Positions 60,101-64,000 of a stretch of DNA of 64,000 nucleotides are shown here, one piece after another (position 1 is the stretch's first letter; the number at the start of each line of letters is the position of its first letter). The notes beneath the pieces were generated by a model. The model ran no database searches and was not told the DNA's origin. It was given only the letters and a program-made list of their open reading frames with translations. The stretch spans positions 62,001 through 126,000 of the forward strand of contig NZ_CP155552.1 of the NCBI RefSeq assembly GCF_036632915.2. Direction: 5' to 3'. The position numbers were made by a program, and so were the translations under genes. The DNA is from Faecalibacterium taiwanense (lineage in GTDB: Bacteria; Bacillota; Clostridia; Oscillospirales; Ruminococcaceae).

Positions 60101-60471
60101 CATGTCTGATCGCCGGGGTGCAGCTCCTGCATGGGGCCTTCGGACTCCACCCGCACCGCGATGACGAAGGGGGTGCGCTTGACGCTGTCCCAGAACTCCG
60201 CCCCGATGTAGGCCACGGTATGGCCCGGGCGGCGGTAGGCGTTCTCGCCGCGCTGCTTTGCGTGCACCGAACCCTGCAGGGTGCGGCCGCTCTTTTTATT
60301 GCCCAGCGCATTGAAATTGCGGTTGGTGGTCAGGCAGTAGCGGATGGCATCCAGAATGGTGGTCTTGCCCACGGCGTTCACGCCGATCATATAGGTGAGC
60401 CGTGCGCAGTCGAAGGTGACATTTTCAAAGTTGTGCCAGTTGATAAGCTTCAGCCGTTTGAGTTCGATCAT
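57178..60471 (-). CDS. jetC: JetC: SMC/MukB-like ATPase of a Wadjet-type system
   Basis: 1097 aa. Walker A GVNAVGKTT is at residues 30-38. Two long Ala/Glu/Arg-rich coiled-coil arms (about residues 230-450 and 590-800) flank a hinge-like globular region near 450-590. The ABC signature SSGGENQ is near 998-1004 and Walker B IRLVLLDEAF near 1026-1035. This is the MksB/JetC architecture. The start overlaps jetB by ATGA. In Wadjet systems JetABC extrude DNA loops and JetD cuts small circular DNA; no jetD follows here. The sequence after the stop is copy E of the repeat. Confidence 0.88.
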   Translation of the reverse strand: MIELKRLKLINWHNFENVTFDCARLTYMIGVNAVGKTTILDAIRYCLTTNRNFNALGNKKSGRTLQGSVHAKQRGENAYRRPGHTVAYIGAEFWDSVKRTPFVIAVRVESEGPMQELHPGDQTWYLSEDGCTLEQLPFIDPKTGAPSAKEDFKPATGRLSYTRSPSEARDRICRALGIGRASSPLGKKFNEVFQMGTSMDEIPNFREFLYQYILPQPELDLDALQGDRLELENLHAVLAEAQTRANALEEIVNFGREAAEKQTQTLVNRGAALLARAAADGSEQTVWQEHLDAGRRQLDGLNARYAEAKNAEAEARRAYLSAHGAASASGEGRALDALTEELSRRKTALDTAARKAEKAESALACTQSLLAVLRRSGFAAGIKAEELTADTLPQLTAWLSAQEKPLEEAYFAARQNTAALHRDQAVKRAELDAVSGGKWVYPHGDAATRVRDAVNAELKSRGMQPDAKIFCELLNVEDESWQDCVEACLGDRRFDILVPPAHYEAAKSAFVALKDKVGPISLLDTPGIRKANRRADKYGPDSLAAQVSSENPLAAQYAQTILGRIVCCDTPDTLEQHPDSATRDLLRHHPFRLERLRTPQRYIGLDARRARTGALAAELEALGESARAAAQTEQNLKAAYNQYQTLLRGTALDELAALWDARAALTAAQNAVTEQEAKLTECRENPLLQQLYKEEEAREAAWETARAAVEQTGGDIRVCQKQIASCEAEQKKAGETAQQSADAARSFFAAHPLVEPLARTRMLALAPADKPRAAAQAAEKAQAKLDDALAVYLTGTLEPAQKAYNEHYVCDYPLGLAGLDQYRAQHESLVRIDLERYAARLEQAQRDCKDRFRKDILFRMKDDIFNARRQFRELNKVMEQLTYGEEVYRFELEPSRDPQLAAFYQVIVDKGNQQMTEGDSLDNLAATADPAYERQVDELMEKIMADVDENTRARQEGRTGGVTLSDYVDYRTYLDYDIKVTNRVTGQQAYLSRVSRDSSGGENQAPFYVAICASLLQIYEKSENSIRLVLLDEAFSKMTSDRIRPMMELFRRLQLQVLLISTVEKSTAIQPYCDITYSIVRHGDTNAIAPFIRLAAE

Positions 60472-61064
60472 TCTTCACCCTCCCCTGCTTCTTCCGGTCG
60501 TTCATAAAGGCCAAGCTCTGTGCGGGTGCGGGCAGATTCTGCCGCTGCATCCGCAAGGTCGGCATCCGGCAGGGCCAGCAGCACGGTGGGAAATACCTCA
60601 ATGCGGCTGTCCAGCCCGGAAAGCCGCCCCACAGGCCGCGCCAGATTGTACCGGCGCAGGGTGCGCATGAGGTTTTCCAGCGTTTTCTGGTCCAGACGGC
60701 GGGGCAGATTCATCTTCTGCAGTTCGGTCTGCACCTCTTCCACCGTCACCAGCACCTCGTCGGCATTGGCCGCAAGGCTCTCGCGCTTTTGCAGGTACAA
60801 AAGCCGCAATACCAAAAGCAGGATGCTCTCGTATTTCAGCAGCCGGGCCTGACTGCCCTCGTGGCCGTTGACCAAAGCCGCCGCCTGCAGGGGTGCCGGG
60901 TACAGCAATACAGAATAGCCCAGCGGGGCGAACACAGCGCGCACCTCGTCCAGATGGTCCTGCACATAAAGATATTTTGCCCGCTGATCCTCCACGCCGC
61001 CCAGCACGAAGCAGTGGTTCAGCAGGTAATTCGCGGTTTCTTCCAGCATGTTAATGGTTGCCAT
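60468..61064 (-). CDS. jetB: JetB: kite subunit (DUF4194 family)
   Basis: 198 aa from the ATG at 61064 (MATINMLEETANYLL), which overlaps the end of jetA by 14 bases; longer starts would run through jetA. The two winged-helix-like halves and the LLVLRLLYLQKRE segment near residue 80 match the DUF4194/MksE-like kite proteins that bridge kleisin and SMC heads. The C-terminus is acidic. The tight overlaps on both sides indicate strict co-translation with jetA and jetC. Confidence 0.85.
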   Translation of the reverse strand: MATINMLEETANYLLNHCFVLGGVEDQRAKYLYVQDHLDEVRAVFAPLGYSVLLYPAPLQAAALVNGHEGSQARLLKYESILLLVLRLLYLQKRESLAANADEVLVTVEEVQTELQKMNLPRRLDQKTLENLMRTLRRYNLARPVGRLSGLDSRIEVFPTVLLALPDADLADAAAESARTRTELGLYERPEEAGEGEE

Positions 61065-62477
61065 TTTCTTCCTCCCTGCGGCGGGTGAGGACAAAGTCCT
61101 CAAAGCGGAAACCGCCGCGCTCCACCCAATTGCCGGTGAGCTGAATGTCATAATCCCGGTGCGGCGACTGCGAGTAGGTGTGCAGGCCGATGATGCGGGC
61201 AAAATCGTTCGGGTATTCGTCTGCCAGAAGTGCCGCGTTCACCTGCGGGCGGGCGGCAAGGGCCTGCCGGGCCAGCAGGGCCACGTTCTCCTCGGTAACG
61301 GCAAGGCGGGCGTAATCCAGCAGCAATTGCTGCTCTTTTTTGAGCTGTTCCGGATCGAATACTTCGGTGCGCACCGGGGCCAGCGGCTCGGCGGTGCGCT
61401 GGGCAGCGGGCGGGTAGAGGAATTTTTCCCCGAACACTGCCGCCGGGTACAGATGCAGCCGCTTTGCCACCGGGCCGTCGTCCGGCTCAAACAGCTGCTC
61501 CGGGGTGCGGATGTCCTCGGCGTAGCGGCGCAGCAGGGCGGTGACGCTGCCCTGCGAAGAACGGTCGCTCAGCAGCAGGAACTGTGCCCGCTGCACAGCC
61601 CGCTTGCGGTAGCGGATGTGGCTTGCATCGATCTCGCGCATGAGCAGGCTCATCTCTTCCAGCGCGTCCCGCTGCTTCTGGATGAGTGCACGCACGGCAG
61701 GTGTCGCTTCGTTCGGGGCGCAGCGCTCCACCCGGGCATAATCAAAGGCCAGCTGCGGCAGGTAGTTCTCCTCGCAGTCGTCCAGCTCCTCTTCCAGATA
61801 GGCGCGGTAGTTGAACAGGTTGTCGCTGGTCTTGAAGCGGTGGTAGGCCGCCGCCACCACCTTTTCCTCGTACTGGTCGAACAGTTCCAGCACCTCCTGC
61901 GGGGTGCGGTTGCGGGTGAGCCGGTCGATATAGTGGCCGATGGAGGCGTTGAGCGCCCGGAGAGAGCGGTTCAGCGCGTCAAGATCTGCGTCCACCTCCC
62001 GCAGAACGTTCTCATAGGGGCTTTTTTCCTGCCCGATGCTGCCCAGCAGCTGCCATGCCTTGTACAGCTTGCCGGTATAGGTAACTACGCGGGGTTCAAT
62101 ATTTCTTCCAGCGCTTCCAGCAGCGGCGTTACCTCCGGCACAAAGGCAAGGGACGCTTCCCCCTCGTAGCTGCCGGGCTGCTCTTCCAGCCAGCCGGTGC
62201 GGCGCAGCCGCAGCAGAAAGCCCACGGCCAGCGTGTGAGGGTCGCGGGTGGGCTGCTCGTCTTCATCGCCCGCACCGTCGGCATCCAGCGCAAGGGGCTT
62301 TGCCAGTGCGGCAAAGTAATCCTCGGCACGCCAGACGGCCTCCGCACGGGAAATGCTGTAATCCGCCGTGTGGCGGCACTCCTCCCAGAGCAGAAGCAGC
62401 AATTCCGCATAAAAAGCCCGGTTCGGCCCCGCCAGCGGGCGGAACAGCCGCGGGGACACCAGTTCAAACAGCTGCAT
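61051..62477 (-). CDS. jetA: JetA: kleisin subunit, frameshifted as read
   Basis: ATG 62477 (AAAGGACG upstream) encodes MQLFELVSPRLFRPLAGPN, an N-terminus typical of JetA-family proteins of the type III-like Wadjet systems. The frame breaks in the GGGG at 62091-62094 (plus strand); one extra base gives a continuous 475-aa protein including ENVLREVDADLDALNRSLR and ending at 61051. The winged-helix N-terminus and long helical middle fit a kleisin. It begins the operon jetA-jetB-jetC. Confidence 0.82.
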
Positions 62478-62581
62478 GGAAACGTCCTTTCCTGTTCACA
62501 TCAGAATACGTTTTTATTGTACCACAAAACGACACGGTTTGACAGAGAAACCATTCAGAATTGCCGCCGGGAGGGGCGGGG

Positions 62582-62736
62582 CAGACTCCTTCCGTCAAAC
62601 CCTGCGGGTTTGCCACCTCCCTCAGTGAGGGAGGCTCTGGCGAAACCGGAAGCTTTGCACCTGAGCCGGAAGCTTTGCCGATGCGAAAGGCTCCCTCTTT
62701 GAGGGGGCTGTCGCCGCAGGCGACTGGGGGAGTTTG
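62582..62736. repeat. MITE-like repeat, type B, copy 2
   Basis: Left end CAGACTCCTTCCGTC, right end GACTGGGGGAGTTTG, near inverted repeats. Internal stems AAACCCTGCGGGTTT and CCTCCCTC/GAGGGAGG. It lies upstream of jetA. Confidence 0.7.
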
Positions 62737-62743
62737 CCCTAAA

Positions 62744-62782
62744 CGCAAAAAAGCCCCGGGGAGCGGGGTGCTCCTCGGGGCA
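62744..62782 (-). terminator. Terminator of the small lipoprotein gene
   Basis: GCCCCGAGG and CCCCGGGGC-type stem followed by TTTTTTGCG on the minus strand. The same CGCAAAAAAGCCCC block recurs at 63486 and 63697. Confidence 0.75.
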
Positions 62783-62802
62783 ATAGTTTAATTGTAATCC
62801 GC

Positions 62803-63335
62803 TTACTTGCTCAGTTTATAGCCAATTGCAACATAGGTCTTTCCGCCAACGGTCTTAGTGCCAACACCCAAACCAGTAACTTCGATTTTCGTGTTATTAT
62901 TTTTACCAGCTTCGATTACGAAATCTGTTACAATCTTCATCAACTCAACCATATCAGAATTAACCGTAATCGTTCCTGCCGTTGTTTCTTCATAGTAAAC
63001 AGCCGTATACACTTGAGCGTTCTGCTTCGCATTCTCAGCACAAACAACTGCACCTACGTAGTTTTTCTCGGTTTTTTCTCTGCAGTAATAGCAGTCAATG
63101 CAATCTTGCCGTCTGCAATTTTGTTCAGTGCTTCTGTTGCCAGTTCCTTGACTTCACTGTTATTGGACCATTCTGTGCCGTATTCCTTGTTCAGTGCAGC
63201 CATATATACATCCTGAACTTTCTTCTCGAACTCACTTTCACCAGGGCCACCAGCGCCACCGCCGCAGGCGGTGAGCATTGCCAGAACCATCACGCCGGCC
63301 AGAAGGGCGGCTGCGAAACGCTTGAACATTTTCAT
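62803..63335 (-). CDS. Small lipoprotein, frameshifted as read
   Basis: ATG 63335 starts MKMFKRFAAALLAGVMVLAM with a lipobox LTAC near residue 23. The frame breaks in the six-base run at 63072-63077; one extra base gives 177 aa ending YVAIGYKLSK. The first half after the lipobox is acidic (GESEFEKKVQDVYM). It appears paralogous to the partial gene at 63758 in its C-terminal half. Function unknown. Transcription may start at the G10-containing promoter at 63406-63436. Confidence 0.7.
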
Positions 63336-63405
63336 TGTAATGTTCCTCCTGTTTTCAAATTCTGACGGTTTGGGCGACCCCAAATCGCTTTACCCGTCTG
63401 AATTT

Positions 63406-63436
63406 ATTTTATCCATACCCCCCCCCCGCATGTCAA
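63406..63436 (-). promoter_or_regulatory. Candidate phase-variable promoter with a ten-base G run in the spacer
   Basis: On the minus strand TTGACA (63431-63436) is followed by TGC, ten G (63427-63418), TATGGA and TAAAAT (63411-63406). The spacer is 18-19 bp with ten G and would reach 17 bp with one or two fewer. Confidence 0.55.
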
Positions 63437-63481
63437 CAGGCATATCGCCCAAATTCCGCAGTTCTTTTTGGCAATTGTCCC

Positions 63482-63508
63482 TAAACGCAAAAAAGCCCCG
63501 GAGCAGGA
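63482..63508. repeat. Orphan terminator half
   Basis: AACGCAAAAAAGCCCCGGAG repeats the terminator block found after both small lipoprotein genes, but no gene precedes it and a type B repeat starts right after, suggesting that a third gene copy was lost here. Confidence 0.45.
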
Positions 63509-63562
63509 CGAACTCCTTCCGTCAAACCCTGCGGGTTTGCCACCTCCCTCAGCGAGGGAGGC
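63509..63562. repeat. MITE-like repeat, type B, left half
   Basis: GAACTCCTTCCGTC, the AAACCCTGCGGGTTT stem and CCTCCCTC/GAGGGAGG match 62582-62640. It is truncated by the type A unit that follows. Confidence 0.6.
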
Positions 63563-63693
63563 AACCCTCTCAGTCATCGCTGCGCGATGCCAGCTCCCCG
63601 AGAGGGGGAGCTTATTTGCTGCAAACCGTCAGATGCCTAAAAGCTCCCCCCTTTTGGGGAGCTGGCACGCCGTAAGGCGTGACTGAGAGGGTT
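63563..63693. repeat. MITE-like repeat, type A, copy 3
   Basis: A 131-bp unit with perfect 13-bp ends (AACCCTCTCAGTC / GACTGAGAGGGTT) and internal AGCTCCCC-type stems. It is inserted next to, or into, the type B unit at 63509. Confidence 0.78.
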
Positions 63694-63696
63694 CAA

Positions 63697-63746
63697 ACGC
63701 AAAAAAGCCCCGAAGGGCGGCCTTGCAGCCACGCTCCGGGGAAAGG
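63697..63746 (-). terminator. Terminator of the partial gene at the window end
   Basis: CCCCGGAG...CTTCGGGGC with TTTTTTGCG on the minus strand. Confidence 0.65.
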
Positions 63747-63757
63747 GTGATAGATTT

Positions 63758-64000
63758 TTACTTGTAGTAGTTCTTAATGCGGATGGTGATGCCAATGTAG
63801 TTCTGCTCGTTATCGCTCTTGACCACCACGCCTATATTCGACCAGATGCCATCCTGACTCACGTTGCCGCTGACATCCGTTTTAACATACTGCGAGATAT
63901 AAGTCAGAACCGTGCTCAGGAACGTATCCTCATAGTTGTGCCGGGCAGTAATGGTGACAGCCAGATCATTTCCTACTCGATTCTGATAGAACCTGTACGC
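63758..64000 (-). CDS. Partial gene: C-terminal 80 residues of a small secreted protein
   Basis: The frame is open from the window edge to the stop at 63758. The segment FYQNRVGNDLAVTITARHNY and the ending YIGITIRIKNYYK resemble the C-terminal half of the lipoprotein at 62803-63335 (TITVNSDM..., YVAIGYKLSK). It is therefore probably a paralogue with its start beyond the window. Confidence 0.65.
   Translation of the reverse strand, partial: AYRFYQNRVGNDLAVTITARHNYEDTFLSTVLTYISQYVKTDVSGNVSQDGIWSNIGVVVKSDNEQNYIGITIRIKNYYK

Noticed and set aside
56992..60507. 1171-codon open frame opposite jetC
   Set aside because: It mirrors the whole jetC gene, runs through repeat copy E, and its translation has no motifs. 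The minus-strand SMC ATPase explains the region.

Overview
The window comes from a Faecalibacterium chromosome (Bacillota, Oscillospiraceae). The strongest evidence is the 16S rRNA gene on the minus strand, whose variable regions read as Faecalibacterium prausnitzii-group. The GC-rich coding sequence, Firmicutes-type T-box, AGGAGG ribosome sites and the gene content fit an anaerobic gut saccharolytic commensal. Species-level assignment was not attempted.

Layout. 1-8.8 kb: a tRNA-related operon (alanyl-tRNA editing protein, trmB, a Cys-rich microprotein, a CmpB-like membrane protein), an EAL-GGDEF c-di-GMP protein, a sugar nucleotidyltransferase, a small membrane protein and a candidate type I toxin-antitoxin locus. 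8.8-20.4 kb (mostly minus strand): T-box-controlled thrS, a ClC channel, an Amt-PII fusion transporter, an unsaturated-uronate module (kdgF, RpiB-like isomerase, SDR dehydrogenase, DUF1622), a second SDR, trpS, tRNA-Asn and tRNA-Glu, and a permuted NlpC/P60-like protein. 20.4-31.1 kb: pckA, an XRE regulator, putP, a GntR/FCD regulator, then gene remnants (acetolactate synthase, 4-alpha-glucanotransferase, HxlR) around an AraC regulator and glycogen phosphorylase. 31.2-36.7 kb: a complete rRNA operon (16S-23S-5S-tRNA-Lys) with two strong promoters. 36.7-48.6 kb: a degenerate-looking type III pantothenate kinase, tRNA-Arg with inverted tRNA remnants, MATE and aldo/keto reductase genes, two tandem CstA-type transporters sharing an unusual leader, a LysR regulator and a three-gene operon. 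48.6-57.1 kb: repeats, an MMPL exporter with its heptad-repeat partner, a second (frameshifted) MATE gene behind a structured leader, a secreted protein and an S51-like peptidase. 57.2-62.5 kb: a Wadjet/MksB-like jetA-jetB-jetC SMC operon with no jetD. 62.6-64 kb: repeats and two small secreted-protein genes, one cut by the window edge.

Two scales of structure cut across the genes. First, at least five copies of a non-coding element carry a near-constant frame around a perfect 15-16 bp palindrome whose sequence differs in every copy, and a second family of about 130-160 bp MITE-like repeats sits in leaders and intergenic gaps, including the trpS leader. Second, seven reading-frame breaks in six genes are each repaired by adding one base to a short homopolymer. 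That pattern suggests sequencing or assembly error rather than real gene decay, and every broken gene here should be read with that in mind.

The most notable candidate systems are the jetABC operon lacking its nuclease subunit, the small toxin gene with convergent antisense RNA, the variable-palindrome element family, the paired cstA leaders that can base-pair with their own start codons, and a possible phase-variable promoter containing a run of ten G. All functions are inferred from sequence motifs and family knowledge; no database search was run.
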